This document shows, in pieces, positions 1 through 9,217 of a stretch of 64,000 nt of DNA. A program made the position numbers and the translations under genes. Within the stretch, counting starts at the first letter, position 1. Each line of letters starts with the position of its first letter. Source of the stretch: JARKQH01 sp964631605 (GTDB lineage: Bacteria > Verrucomicrobiota > Verrucomicrobiia > Limisphaerales > UBA8199). Under the pieces are notes generated by a model. It was given only the letters and a program-made list of their open reading frames with translations. It made no database searches and was not told where the DNA came from. The DNA is taken from assembly GCA_964631605.1 (NCBI GenBank), contig CAZVYG010000006.1, positions 1-64,000 on the forward strand. Direction: 5' to 3'.

Positions 1-461
1 CCAGCGTCGCGGGACTTACCGCTGCTAACAGTTGCTTCTGGCAGGGCAGAAGCCGGCCATAATGCCGGCCATAATGCGGCAGCCACAACTCCAGCGCCGG
101 CGCAGCCGTTCCAGTTGATCCGTTCGTTCCGTTATTCGTTGCATGTACATTCCTCTTTCTCGGTGTCTTTTTCCCGTGAGGCAACGAATACTCCCAGCCA
201 CCCCTTTAACCCCACCCTCGGTGTCTTTTTATTTGAGGCAACCCGCAATTTGGGAATTTGAAAAAATAATGTTGCAAGTTAATCGCTCTCATAATATATT
301 CCCGCCAATCATGACTCCAGTGCTCGGACCATGCCATCGTCCTGTTCCTGTCCGGGTTCCGGTGTCCCAAGGGGGCCGGAAGCAGAGTCATTCTTGATTT
401 CCAACTTTCGTTGAACCGACAAGGACCATCTTATTCAGAGAACCGCAATAAAAACCAAATC
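1..461. other. Gene-free left edge with short repeats
   Basis: I see no convincing gene here. Open frames exist, but their composition is arbitrary and they lack a start context. The stretch holds a 12-base tandem duplication (CCGGCCATAATG twice, near 54-77), an imperfect direct repeat at 159-185 and 217-242, a 10-base inverted repeat (133-142 with 181-190), and an AT-richer segment around 245-300 that probably carries the promoter of the next gene. I could not pick a firm -35/-10 pair. Confidence 0.5.
159..242. repeat. Imperfect direct repeat plus 10-bp inverted repeat
   Basis: Two copies of CTCGGTGTCTTTTT followed after 4-5 bases by TGAGGCAAC lie at 159-185 and 217-242, 58 bases apart. A perfect inverted repeat overlaps them: TATTCGTTGC at 133-142 and its complement at 181-190. 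This could be a regulatory site or a copy of a dispersed repeat; the sequence alone does not say which. Confidence 0.5.
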
Positions 462-2627
462 ATGAAACACGGATACCAAACCTGCAAAGAGACTCGATTC
501 GGCGAGACTCGTGAACTTGAAACACCCCGTACTGGGCGACGGCGTTCCCGGGGCACCCATCGGCCAACCGAGCCTGTGGCTCCCGGATGGCGGTCGGCGC
601 CGGCCGGAACCCTGCGGAATCACCTCGGCTGCCTTCTGTTGGCGCTTGGTGTGATGTGCTCGGGGGCGGCGCCCGTGGGCACCACCTTCACTTATCAAGG
701 CCAACTGGCCGATGGCGCCGGTGCGGCCTCCGGCAACTATGATTTCGTTTTCAGTTTGTTCAATGCACCGGTGGCGGGTTCCCAGGTGGGCAGCACGCTC
801 ACCAACTTGAACGTCGCCGTTAGCAACGGAGTTTTTACCGTGCCGCTGGACTTTGGCGCCGGAGTTTTTGATGGAACGGCCTACTGGTTGGCCATCGGGG
901 TGCGGTCCAACGGTGCTGGCTCCGCTTTTACCTTGGTTTCGCCGCGGCAGCCGGTGACTCCCACTCCCTACGCGCTCTATGCGACCACCGCCCCCTTGGC
1001 GGATGGGGCAGTGACCAGCGCGAAAATCCAGGATGGGACCGTCACGTCGGCTGATCTGGGCCCGAACTCGGTCAACAGCACGCACATTATTGACGGCCAG
1101 GTGGCAAGTGCGGACGTGGCCAACAACGCCATCATCAGCAGCAAAATCCTCGACGGCACGATTCTGGGCGCCGACCTGGCCAACAACACGGTCGGCTCCC
1201 AGCAGTTGGCCGATGACCTGGACCTGGGAGACTCGCTGGCGGCTGGCCGCCTGGACATTTTTAGGACTTCAAACGGCCTGCCGGCCATCAGTTTGGTTGG
1301 CACGGGAACGGGTGGCTATCAATATCTCTACCAATATGATGGTCAGGTCGGCATTTACCTGGATGGGGACAGCGGCGGAGGCGGTCTTCAATACATCTAT
1401 GCCGCCGATGGCAGCGTCGGCATTGCCCTGGACGGTGAGAGCAGCGGAGCTGGACTGATCACGATTCAAAACACCAATGGCTCGAGTCGCATCACTCTGG
1501 ACGGTTCGGGCACGGGGTCAGGGGGCCAAATTACCCTCAACGCGGAGGATGGCAGCTCCACGATTCAACTATTTGGGGAGAGTACGGGGGCCGGGCTCAT
1601 CAATGTGAATAACAACTTGAGCGCGACGCGGGTGGCGATTGACGGCGAGGGCAATGCTGGCGGGGGGCAAGTGAACATTTACTCGGGGGCGGGCAGCGGC
1701 GGCATTGTCCTGTATGGGGACAGCGGCGGTGGGGGACTGCAGTACCTCTATGCGGCTGATGGCAGTCTGGGCATGGTGTTGGATGGAGAAAGCGGCGGAG
1801 CCGGTTACCTGGCGGTTTACAACACCAACTCGTCAACTCGCGTAGCCTTGGATGGCTTCAACGCCTCGACTTTCGGCGGGGAAGTTTCGGTTTATGACGC
1901 GTCGGGCACCGAGACCGTGGAGTTGTTGGGCGCATACGACAGCACCCTCGGCGGCATCCTTCGTGCCAAACAATCCGACGGGTCGGTGGGAGTGGAAGTG
2001 GCCTCCGAGCTCTATGCGGGCGACGGTGGCGATATCTCCGTCAACAACGCCAGCGGCGAGGAACGCATGGAGCTGGATGGGGACGACGGCGACGGCGGTG
2101 CCGTCATCCGCCTCAAGAACGGCGCTGGCACCACGACCATTACCCTTGATGCCGACCTCAGTGGCGATGGGCGGATCACCACCCAGGAGCTATCCATCAC
2201 CGGCGGCAGCGACCTGTCCGAGAAATTCGACATCCAATCGTTGGTGCAGCCGGTCACGCCCGGCGCCCTGGTTTGCATTGACCCCATGAATCCCGGCAAA
2301 CTCACCCTCAGTTCCAAAGCCTATGATCGCACGGTAGCCGGCGTGGTCAGCGGCGCCGGCGGCGTCCGCACTGGCATGATGATGGGGCAGCGGGGGAGCC
2401 TCGCTGACGGAGAGTACCCGGTGGCCTTGACCGGTCGGGTGTACTGCAGGGTCAACGCCGATCCAGCCCCAATCCAGCCGGGCGATCTCATCACGACCTC
2501 CGACCTCCCGGGGCATGGGATGAAAGTCACGGACCCCGCGCGCGCCCATGGCGCCATCATTGGCAAGGCAATGACGGGCCTTGACAAGGGAACCGGGCTG
2601 GTGCTGGTGCTGGTTTCCTTGCAGTAA
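462..2627 (+). CDS. Secreted repeat-rich surface/fibre-like protein
   Basis: Probably an extracellular or cell-surface structural protein of about 721 residues; no enzymatic motif is visible. The ATG at 462 is preferred over 411. The N-terminus is long and basic before a hydrophobic stretch (LGCLLLALGVMCSGA) that should serve as the export signal. A beta-rich domain follows (starts FTYQGQLADG, ends near TPTPYALYA), a type I associate with Verrucomicrobia and Planctomycetes. Next comes an ADLANNTV-type linker and then about a dozen repeats of 22-26 residues with the pattern LDGxSGGxGLxxxYxxDGSxxI (about 1290-2180). The C-terminal 150 residues (from about SEKFDIQSL) resemble the terminal domain of many bacterial tail-fibre-like proteins. 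The repeats suggest a beta-helix or trimeric stalk. Function unknown. Confidence 0.75.
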   Translation: MKHGYQTCKETRFGETRELETPRTGRRRSRGTHRPTEPVAPGWRSAPAGTLRNHLGCLLLALGVMCSGAAPVGTTFTYQGQLADGAGAASGNYDFVFSLFNAPVAGSQVGSTLTNLNVAVSNGVFTVPLDFGAGVFDGTAYWLAIGVRSNGAGSAFTLVSPRQPVTPTPYALYATTAPLADGAVTSAKIQDGTVTSADLGPNSVNSTHIIDGQVASADVANNAIISSKILDGTILGADLANNTVGSQQLADDLDLGDSLAAGRLDIFRTSNGLPAISLVGTGTGGYQYLYQYDGQVGIYLDGDSGGGGLQYIYAADGSVGIALDGESSGAGLITIQNTNGSSRITLDGSGTGSGGQITLNAEDGSSTIQLFGESTGAGLINVNNNLSATRVAIDGEGNAGGGQVNIYSGAGSGGIVLYGDSGGGGLQYLYAADGSLGMVLDGESGGAGYLAVYNTNSSTRVALDGFNASTFGGEVSVYDASGTETVELLGAYDSTLGGILRAKQSDGSVGVEVASELYAGDGGDISVNNASGEERMELDGDDGDGGAVIRLKNGAGTTTITLDADLSGDGRITTQELSITGGSDLSEKFDIQSLVQPVTPGALVCIDPMNPGKLTLSSKAYDRTVAGVVSGAGGVRTGMMMGQRGSLADGEYPVALTGRVYCRVNADPAPIQPGDLITTSDLPGHGMKVTDPARAHGAIIGKAMTGLDKGTGLVLVLVSLQ

Positions 2628-2676
2628 TCGGCACTTCTCTCTAATCGGGCACAACTCTTGAAATTTTGACGCAGCC

Positions 2677-4059
2677 ATGAAACAGCGCTTTTCCATTCGC
2701 GCAGCGGCGCGGGCCGGGCTGTGGAGCTTCGCCGCCGCGGTGCTGGCGGTCCTGTCCGCCGAGGCCGCCGAGCCCCAGGTGCGGCTTTCCTTCAAATTCA
2801 TTCTCAATTCCTCCGGGAACCGCCCGGCCACGGGCAACATTAACACCGACGCCGAAATCAACGAGCAGGTGACCCGCGGGAATGAAATCTTCGCCGACCA
2901 CATCAGCGAATTCCGCTTCCAGAATGTTGAGATTCTCAACGTTTCGGGACAGTCCAGCTACTATCTCAACGACGCCAGCGAGAGCAGCCGGGATGCAATT
3001 CGAAGCGCCGCCCTTGCTGATCCCGGCGCCTTCTTTTGGCGCAACAACGCCATCAATGTGTACATCACCGGCGCCAGTGACAGCGCCATCTCCAAGTTCC
3101 CGCCGGATAATGACATCATCATTCTCTGCCAAGGCATTTTCGACACCACCCTCGCGCACGAGGTCGGCCACAGCTTGAACCTGTTGCATACACACCAGGG
3201 CGGCGGCGCCGACAACTGCGACGACACCCTGCCGGACGATCCGGATTGGACGCGGGACCAGATCGCCGTGAACGCCTATGGGCTCAACTACAATCAGCTC
3301 AACGCCAGCCAAAAGACCCTCGTGGACAACACTTGGGGCAATCTGATGTCCTATCATGATCCGGATAACCGGAGCATTTTGACCGCCTGCCAGATGGACC
3401 GGCAAAGCGCCCAGGGTTACGCCGACCGCACCTGGCTGCTGACTCAAATCCCGACTTATGTCCGCGTCGGCGCCGCCACCGTGCCGTTTGTGGACATGGG
3501 GTCGTGGGCGTTTCCGTATCCGACGATTCAGGATGCAATCAACGCCGGCGAGGTGAACAACCGGGCGGTGATTCTCCTGAACGGGACCCATGCCAACCCT
3601 GCGTCCGTGATGACGACCGACACGGACCTCATCCCTCGCCGGGGCACCGCGCACATCCAGGACCTCAAACCCGCCTACGACCTGCCGTATAATCTGGAGG
3701 ATTCCCGCAACCCTGCGGTTCGCGGCGCGGTCATTCGCGCCCAGCAATTTGACCGGCTTGGCGACGGTACCAATGCCCTGGCCGCCCTGCGCGAAGCCGC
3801 CCGCCAAGCTACCGGCCGCGAACGGGACGCCTTGCATTTGGAAATCGCTCAGCGCCTGAGCGCCGACCAGCGTTTCTCCGAGGCCGAGACCTATTTCACC
3901 CAATTGGCCTCGGAAAGCGACCAGGCCGGACTGCGGACCAAGGCGCAGCGCAAAGCTCAGGTTATGCAGGCCAAACAAAAGAGCCGCGGCGTTCGCGCTC
4001 AGGAGGCCCCCCAAAACAAGCCATCAGACAACCCGGATACGAACGACCAAAAGAAATGA
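2677..4059 (+). CDS. Secreted metzincin-like zinc metalloprotease
   Basis: A 460-residue protein with an N-terminal signal peptide (hydrophobic LWSFAAAVLAVLSAEAA). The zinc motif HEVGHSLNLLH sits at residues 161-171 (three His ligands plus catalytic Glu162), and a downstream NLMSYHD gives a plausible Met-turn. This layout matches metzincins of the M43/pappalysin type, although the Gly usual within HExxHxxGxxH is Asn here. After the catalytic part there is a segment resembling the start of a pectate-lyase-like repeat (YPTIQDAINAG, residues about 290) and an alpha-helical tail (about 350-440) that looks TPR-like. It probably acts outside the cytoplasm. The stop codon overlaps the start of the next gene (ATGA at 4056), which suggests translational coupling. 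Confidence 0.75.
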   Translation: MKQRFSIRAAARAGLWSFAAAVLAVLSAEAAEPQVRLSFKFILNSSGNRPATGNINTDAEINEQVTRGNEIFADHISEFRFQNVEILNVSGQSSYYLNDASESSRDAIRSAALADPGAFFWRNNAINVYITGASDSAISKFPPDNDIIILCQGIFDTTLAHEVGHSLNLLHTHQGGGADNCDDTLPDDPDWTRDQIAVNAYGLNYNQLNASQKTLVDNTWGNLMSYHDPDNRSILTACQMDRQSAQGYADRTWLLTQIPTYVRVGAATVPFVDMGSWAFPYPTIQDAINAGEVNNRAVILLNGTHANPASVMTTDTDLIPRRGTAHIQDLKPAYDLPYNLEDSRNPAVRGAVIRAQQFDRLGDGTNALAALREAARQATGRERDALHLEIAQRLSADQRFSEAETYFTQLASESDQAGLRTKAQRKAQVMQAKQKSRGVRAQEAPQNKPSDNPDTNDQKK

Positions 4060-4523
4060 AAACCCGCATCCTTCGTCACAACCGCGGCGCACGAGCAGCG
4101 CTCGCTTTTCTTGCAGCCACCCTGCTCGCAGTGCCGACTCTCTGGGCTCAGTCCTATTCCATTCCCTGGCATACCATTGACGGCGGCGGCGGAACCAGCA
4201 CGGGGGGAGTCTATGCCGTCAGCGGCACCATCGGGCAGCCAGATGCCGGCCCCAACATGTCCGGCGGCAACTTCACCGTCACCGGCGGGTTCTGGGCGCT
4301 GCCTGTGGCGGTCCAAGTCGGCGGCGCTCCGACTCTTTCGATTGCCCCTGCCGCCCCCGGCTTTGCCTTGATCTCCTGGACGCCGGACATCCCGGGCTTT
4401 GTGCTGCAGGAAACCTGGAGCTTGTCTCCGGCGAACTGGACCAATTCTCCCAGCGGCGCAACCAATCCGGTTGTCGTTCCCGCTCCAGTACCCGGCAAGT
4501 TCTACCGGCTCCAGAAGCCCTGA
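4056..4523 (+). CDS. Small secreted protein with IGQPDAG motif
   Basis: A 155-residue protein with a signal peptide (AALAFLAATLLAVPTLWA). The mature part begins with a Gly-rich segment containing YAVSGTIGQPDAG and TVTGGFWALP, a motif set I associate with exported proteins of Verrucomicrobia and Planctomycetes. The last 60 residues match the common C-terminal domain of such proteins, with a W near the middle and a terminal FYRL. It overlaps the protease gene upstream by four bases (ATGA), so the two are probably co-expressed. No catalytic residues were recognised and the function is unknown. Confidence 0.7.
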   Translation: MKTRILRHNRGARAALAFLAATLLAVPTLWAQSYSIPWHTIDGGGGTSTGGVYAVSGTIGQPDAGPNMSGGNFTVTGGFWALPVAVQVGGAPTLSIAPAAPGFALISWTPDIPGFVLQETWSLSPANWTNSPSGATNPVVVPAPVPGKFYRLQKP

Positions 4524-4704
4524 ACTGCGCCTAAATCAGTCCTCGGGGTGCTCGCTTTGGGGGGACACCTTCACCATCTTCGGATCACATCGGCCGGGTA
4601 GGGTGACCAAGTCCCGCAGGGCGGCGAACACCTCGGGGATGTTCTTTGTAAACGATGGGCACCCCGTGCAATCCCGCCGAGAGCCTCGGGGGCGCGGAAG
4701 GAAA

Positions 4705-4723
4705 GGTCCCATCCCGCGGGACC
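4705..4723. repeat. Intergenic hairpin between convergent genes
   Basis: GGTCCC (4705-4710) and GGGACC (4718-4723) form a 6-bp stem in the gap between two convergent genes. Flanking GTAGGGCGCGCCGTCC looks like a dispersed intergenic repeat. There is no T tract, so I do not call it a terminator. Confidence 0.35.
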
Positions 4724-4767
4724 GGTAGGGCGCGCCGTCCCCTGCAAGCCGGTGACACGAAAGGACC

Positions 4768-5172
4768 TCAAGGCTGGCTGGTGATCTGGCCCCAGTCGCG
4801 GTTCTGGGTGGCGGCGTAAACCGCGAACGCCTTTTCGTTTTGAATCAGCACCGCGCGCACCACACTCGAATCGTCGGCCCGGCCCAGGCTGAGAACGGAA
4901 TCGGGGATGATGCCAACCTTCTTGTGGGAATAAATCAGGGCAAACACCGCCTGCGCAAACGCCACATAAGGCAGTTCCTTATAGGCGCCCTCGGCGGTGT
5001 CTTCGACCGCGTCCGCCAGGAACTCGAGCTGGTCGGCCAGATGGGGGAACAGGGGCTCATGGATTTGCGTGAACTCGAGTTTCCACTGGGGAAGGTGGCG
5101 CAACACCTTCTCCACCATCGAAGGCGTAATCAGCGCGGAACCGCGATTTACAAACTCGGCAATCTCTGGCAT
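4768..5172 (-). CDS. YkvA/DUF1232-like protein
   Basis: A 134-residue protein. The start at 5172 (MPEIAEFVN) is chosen because upstream residues in the frame look non-coding. The central part, AVFALIYSHKKVGIIPDSV followed by LGRADDSSVVRAVL, fits the DUF1232 (YkvA) pattern of a short hydrophobic helix, an IPD motif and a D-D pair. Family function is unknown; members are small, often membrane-associated proteins. It is divergent from ftsK with about 160 bases between starts, so the two may share a regulatory region. Family assignment is moderate. Confidence 0.6.
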   Translation of the reverse strand: MPEIAEFVNRGSALITPSMVEKVLRHLPQWKLEFTQIHEPLFPHLADQLEFLADAVEDTAEGAYKELPYVAFAQAVFALIYSHKKVGIIPDSVLSLGRADDSSVVRAVLIQNEKAFAVYAATQNRDWGQITSQP

Positions 5173-5332
5173 GCGGCAGTCTATGGCATACTCCGGGGGC
5201 CGGCGAAAGCACAAAATCACGGATTTCCAATCCGCAGCCTTTCAGGGTTTTTCGGGGGGAAAACGGCCGCCGCCGCCCGCGGCGCCGACTCATCGCTTGT
5301 CACCGCTCTTTGGGGGGGGTTATGCTGGGTTC

Positions 5333-7963
5333 ATGGCGCGAAAGGCAAGTGCAACCAGTGATTCCCGGACGGGGTTCAACGACATCATCGGCATCGTGCT
5401 GATGGGTGTCGCCGTGCTGTTGCTGGTGGCCGTCATCTCCTACCACCCGCGAGATGTTTCCGCCAACGGCCTGCCCACCAACCCGGCGGTGCGCAACTGG
5501 ATTGGCCCCTTCGGCGCATGGATGGCCTATTACTGCCTGCTTTGGGTGGGGGCCGGGGCGTTTGTCCTGCCGCTGTTGCTGTTGTTTCTGGGTTTGGGCC
5601 ATTTCTTTGCCACGTTCAGTTATCTGCGCCGCCGCTGGCTATGGACAGTCATCCTCTTCGCGTGCTGCGTCGGTTTGCTGGACCTCTATCACCATTACCT
5701 GAGCGGCCTCGAGCACAATCTCAACACCCAGGCCGGCGGTGTTCTCGGGGTGGCCCTCAACCGCTTTCTCTTCGGCTATTTCGGCACGATGGGCGCCACC
5801 ATCCTCTTCGGGATGCTGTATTTTATCAGCCTGCTTTACCTCACCAATTTCCGCCTCGGCGGCTGGATTCGCGCCCTCTGGAACCGGATCGTGCTGGCCA
5901 CCAAACGGGATGTTCCGCCGGAAGAAGCCGAGTTGGAACGCCGCCTGGCCGAGCTGCAACGCAAAAAAGCCAAACTCGAACAGGCCACCGCCGCCGCCGG
6001 GCCCAATCTCGGACCGGACCTCAAGCCAGTGCCGACCCCCGTGGTGGTGGATTTAAGCGTTCCTCAACCCAAACCTGGCCGCAGCCGGAAACCGGGGCCT
6101 GCCGAGAGTCCCAAGGAACCCGCCCCGGCTGATGAGGGCGAAGTGATCCCCGCCGGCGAAGTGCAGGCGGCCACGACCAAGGACATCCTGGGAGCCAAAT
6201 CCGAACTCTCGTCGCGTGAGCCGGAGACATGTGCGGAGACCCCCAAGACAGGCGCCGAGGCGGAAAGCGGGGCCGAGTCTGGCGGGGCCGCCACCGCCCC
6301 GGCAACACCGGCCCGGCCCAAGCCCGCGCCGCGCAAGCCCAAACCCATTGCCGTGGCGGCGACCCCGATGATCGGCAATTACCAGTTCCCGTCCGTTGAC
6401 TTTCTCCAGCACCCGGACCCGACGCTCCGGCCGACCGAGTCCAAAGAGGAGCTCATGGCCAATGCCCGCCTGATGCAGCAAACCCTTGCCCAGTTCGATA
6501 TCGAGGTGGCCCTCGGGGATATCACCAAGGGCCCCACCATCACCCGCTACGAGCTGCATCCGGCGCCCGGCGTCAAACTCGAAAAAATCACCAACCTGAG
6601 CAACAACATCGCCGCCGCCCTCAAAGCCGAGCGCATCCACATCCTCGCCCCGGTTCCGGGCAAGAGCTCGGTGGGCGTGGAGGTGCCCAACGCCGTCAAA
6701 ACCAAGGTCATCATGCGCGACCTGCTCGAGTCGGACGAATGGCGCGGCACCAAGGCGAAAATTCCCCTCGCCCTGGGCAAGGACGTTTACGGCAAACCCA
6801 TCGTGGCCGACCTGGCCGAGATGCCCCATTTGCTCATCGCCGGCAGCACCGGCTCCGGCAAATCCGTCTGCATCAATGCCATCATCACCTCGCTCCTCTA
6901 CCGCTTCCCGCCCGACCAGCTTCGCTTTGTCATGATTGACCCGAAGGTGGTGGAGCTGCAGCAATACAACCTGCTGCCGCACCTGGTCGTGCCCGTGGTT
7001 ACCGATCCCAAAAAGGTCATCCTTGCCCTGCGCTGGGTCGTCAACGAGATGGAGAAACGCTACCAGATTTTCGCCCGGGTCGGCGTCCGCAACATCGGCG
7101 CGTTCAACTCGCGCCCAAAAACCAAACCGTTGCCGGACCCGCAGCCCGAGCTTCCGCTGGCCGCCCGCAAGGAGAGGGTCGAGCCCGGAGCGGACGGCTT
7201 CGCCGTCGAGGTGGACGAGGAAATCGTGGTGCCGCGGGAGGAAGACATCATCATCCCCGAGAAGCTGAGTTACATTGTGGTGATCATAGACGAGCTGGCG
7301 GACCTGATGCTGGTGGCGCCGGCCGATGTCGAAATGGCCATCGCCCGCATCACGCAAATGGCGCGCGCGGCGGGCATCCACTGCATCGTCGCCACCCAGC
7401 GCCCGAGTGTGGATGTCATCACCGGCGTCATTAAAGCCAACATCCCCGCCCGAATTGCCTTCCAGGTTGCCGCCAAGGTGGACTCGCGCACCATCCTCGA
7501 CGCGATGGGCGCCGACAAACTCCTGGGCAAAGGCGACATGCTTTACCTGCCGCCGGGTTCGGCCAAGTTGATCCGCGCGCAGGGCGCCCTGATCACCGAT
7601 CCGGAAATCCAGCAGATTGTGGATTTCATCGCCCGACAGGCCAAACCCAGCTACGAGATGGAAATCCATCAACAGCTTTCCAAGCCCGCCAATTCCTTCG
7701 AGGACGAGGGCGGCATTGACGAGGACGAAGAGATCATCCAGCAGTGCATCGAAGTCATCCGCAGCGAGCAAAAAGCCAGCGTCTCCCTGCTGCAACGCCG
7801 CCTCCGCCTCGGCTACGGCCGCGCCGCCCGCATCATGGACGAGCTCGAAAACCGGGGCATCGTCGGCCCCAGCAAAGGCGCCGAACCCCGCGACATCCTC
7901 ATTGACCTCGACGGCACCGGCGCCGACGGGCGCGATTCGGGCCGGAGCGACACCGCCAACTGA
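5333..7963 (+). CDS. ftsK: DNA translocase FtsK
   Basis: Septal DNA pump that moves and sorts chromosome termini during division. From the ATG at 5333 (MARKAS) the protein has 876 residues; longer frames upstream run antisense through the neighbouring gene. Four membrane helices occupy roughly residues 12-170. An Ala/Pro-rich charged linker follows (about 195-345), then the RecA-like motor with Walker A GSTGSGKS at about 504-511 and Walker B VVIIDELADL near 650. An acidic insertion lies just before Walker B. The C-terminus (about 800-860) is the gamma winged helix that reads KOPS-type sites and contacts XerD (SVSLLQRRLRLGYGRAARI). Length and domain order match the family. It stands alone, convergent with the next gene. 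Confidence 0.95.
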   Translation: MARKASATSDSRTGFNDIIGIVLMGVAVLLLVAVISYHPRDVSANGLPTNPAVRNWIGPFGAWMAYYCLLWVGAGAFVLPLLLLFLGLGHFFATFSYLRRRWLWTVILFACCVGLLDLYHHYLSGLEHNLNTQAGGVLGVALNRFLFGYFGTMGATILFGMLYFISLLYLTNFRLGGWIRALWNRIVLATKRDVPPEEAELERRLAELQRKKAKLEQATAAAGPNLGPDLKPVPTPVVVDLSVPQPKPGRSRKPGPAESPKEPAPADEGEVIPAGEVQAATTKDILGAKSELSSREPETCAETPKTGAEAESGAESGGAATAPATPARPKPAPRKPKPIAVAATPMIGNYQFPSVDFLQHPDPTLRPTESKEELMANARLMQQTLAQFDIEVALGDITKGPTITRYELHPAPGVKLEKITNLSNNIAAALKAERIHILAPVPGKSSVGVEVPNAVKTKVIMRDLLESDEWRGTKAKIPLALGKDVYGKPIVADLAEMPHLLIAGSTGSGKSVCINAIITSLLYRFPPDQLRFVMIDPKVVELQQYNLLPHLVVPVVTDPKKVILALRWVVNEMEKRYQIFARVGVRNIGAFNSRPKTKPLPDPQPELPLAARKERVEPGADGFAVEVDEEIVVPREEDIIIPEKLSYIVVIIDELADLMLVAPADVEMAIARITQMARAAGIHCIVATQRPSVDVITGVIKANIPARIAFQVAAKVDSRTILDAMGADKLLGKGDMLYLPPGSAKLIRAQGALITDPEIQQIVDFIARQAKPSYEMEIHQQLSKPANSFEDEGGIDEDEEIIQQCIEVIRSEQKASVSLLQRRLRLGYGRAARIMDELENRGIVGPSKGAEPRDILIDLDGTGADGRDSGRSDTAN

Positions 7964-7976
7964 CGCGCCGGCGGCG

Positions 7977-9101
7977 CTATTGCGCCCGGACGCGCCAGAA
8001 CGTGCGGGCGGTGGGCAATGGCAGGGCGAGGGATTGCGGATCGGCGCTGAGGTTCAGGGAGGTGACTGACTGCCATGTGCTGGCGGTCAGGGTCGAGGCC
8101 TCGAGCACCTCGTGCACGTGTCCAGGGTCCCCCGCGATGGTCAGCACGAGGTTGGTGCCGGTGTGCTGCAGCCTCAGTGTTGGACGCCGGGGCGGACGGG
8201 GAGCGGAAGGATCATCGCTGAAATCCGGAATGCCATTGGCGTTGGAGTCGTTGGTGTCGGTGATGGACAACACCCACAGAGCCCACGGGTAAAGCGAGTT
8301 CTGATCGCCGTCGTTGTCGAACTCGATGTAACCCGCGTAATTGGTCGGCCAGGCCGCCTCGCGCAGAAACTGGTGATTGGTCACCTGCAGAAACTCCAAG
8401 GCGGCGTTCGTCCAGATCGAGGGCTGATTGGTGAATTGGTTGAAACGGTCGGCGCCGCCTTTGAGGAAGACCAACGGGCCGCGGAAGGTTTTGGTGGGAT
8501 CACCGGTCTGCGAGAAATTCACTGAAGCGGAAATGGAATTGGAACCGGGGGTGTAGGTCACGGGTCCCGTGTATTCGAGGATGTCGAAATAACCATGGAA
8601 ATCGCCGTAGTATTCGAGGTTGAAAACAAACGTTCCCGTGCTGGCGCCGGCGTTCCGGTTCCACAGCGCGCTGACCGAGCCGTGCGGGCCGTAAATCCCA
8701 GTCGAGTAGGACCCGCTGGAAACGAGGCCGGACACCGGCCGGGCGACCTCGAAGAAATCGGGGAACCGGTTTCCATCCGCATCCACCAGGGGCGGGAGCA
8801 CCAGCGAAAGGGTGCCGTAATAGGTCTCATCCCAAAGGCTGTCGTACAGCGCGAGGCCGGTAATGTAGGTTTCGTTCGGCGGAAACAAAATCTCGCTGCC
8901 CGGCGTCTGCCAGGAAAGCAATTCGCCCGCTCCGTCCGTCATGCCCGTGCTGCTGAAGCTGATCGTGTCGGACCACCAATTGATCCCCTGCCCGAGCCGG
9001 AGGGACAGGCAATACATTCGGCCCTGGGCGGTCTGCGCCGAATGACCCGCGGGCACAAGCAATCCCAGGGACGAAACAAGGACCAATGACCAGATCTTCA
9101 T
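7977..9101 (-). CDS. Secreted protein of unknown function, calcium-loop motifs
   Basis: A 374-residue protein starting at 9101 (MKIWSLVLVS), with GGAG about ten bases upstream and a clear signal peptide ending near GHSA. Two Asp/Asn-rich loops, DADGNRFPDFFEV and DSNANGIPDFSD, resemble calcium-binding thrombospondin type 3 or dockerin loops. The C-terminal 60 residues share the terminal domain seen in other exported proteins of this window (W near the middle, ending FWRVRAQ). No catalytic site recognised. It lies just downstream of the rhomboid gene on the same strand (116 bases), but the gap and unrelated content suggest its own promoter. Confidence 0.65.
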   Translation of the reverse strand: MKIWSLVLVSSLGLLVPAGHSAQTAQGRMYCLSLRLGQGINWWSDTISFSSTGMTDGAGELLSWQTPGSEILFPPNETYITGLALYDSLWDETYYGTLSLVLPPLVDADGNRFPDFFEVARPVSGLVSSGSYSTGIYGPHGSVSALWNRNAGASTGTFVFNLEYYGDFHGYFDILEYTGPVTYTPGSNSISASVNFSQTGDPTKTFRGPLVFLKGGADRFNQFTNQPSIWTNAALEFLQVTNHQFLREAAWPTNYAGYIEFDNDGDQNSLYPWALWVLSITDTNDSNANGIPDFSDDPSAPRPPRRPTLRLQHTGTNLVLTIAGDPGHVHEVLEASTLTASTWQSVTSLNLSADPQSLALPLPTARTFWRVRAQ

Positions 9102-9217
9102 AATAATCGCTCCGTTGCTTTTCGCCGTGTTTACAAAGATATGGCCGCAGGCGGGCGGTGTCACGTAAATTCTGTCCCAAGCCACGCCCGCGAAAAAAAC
9201 AATCCGGTCCCCCCCTA

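Noticed and set aside
143..397. 84-residue frame at left edge
   Set aside because: No start context, no recognisable domain, and repeats run through it.
6053..7795. 580-residue minus-strand frame
   Set aside because: Antisense to the FtsK motor, which has all expected motifs.
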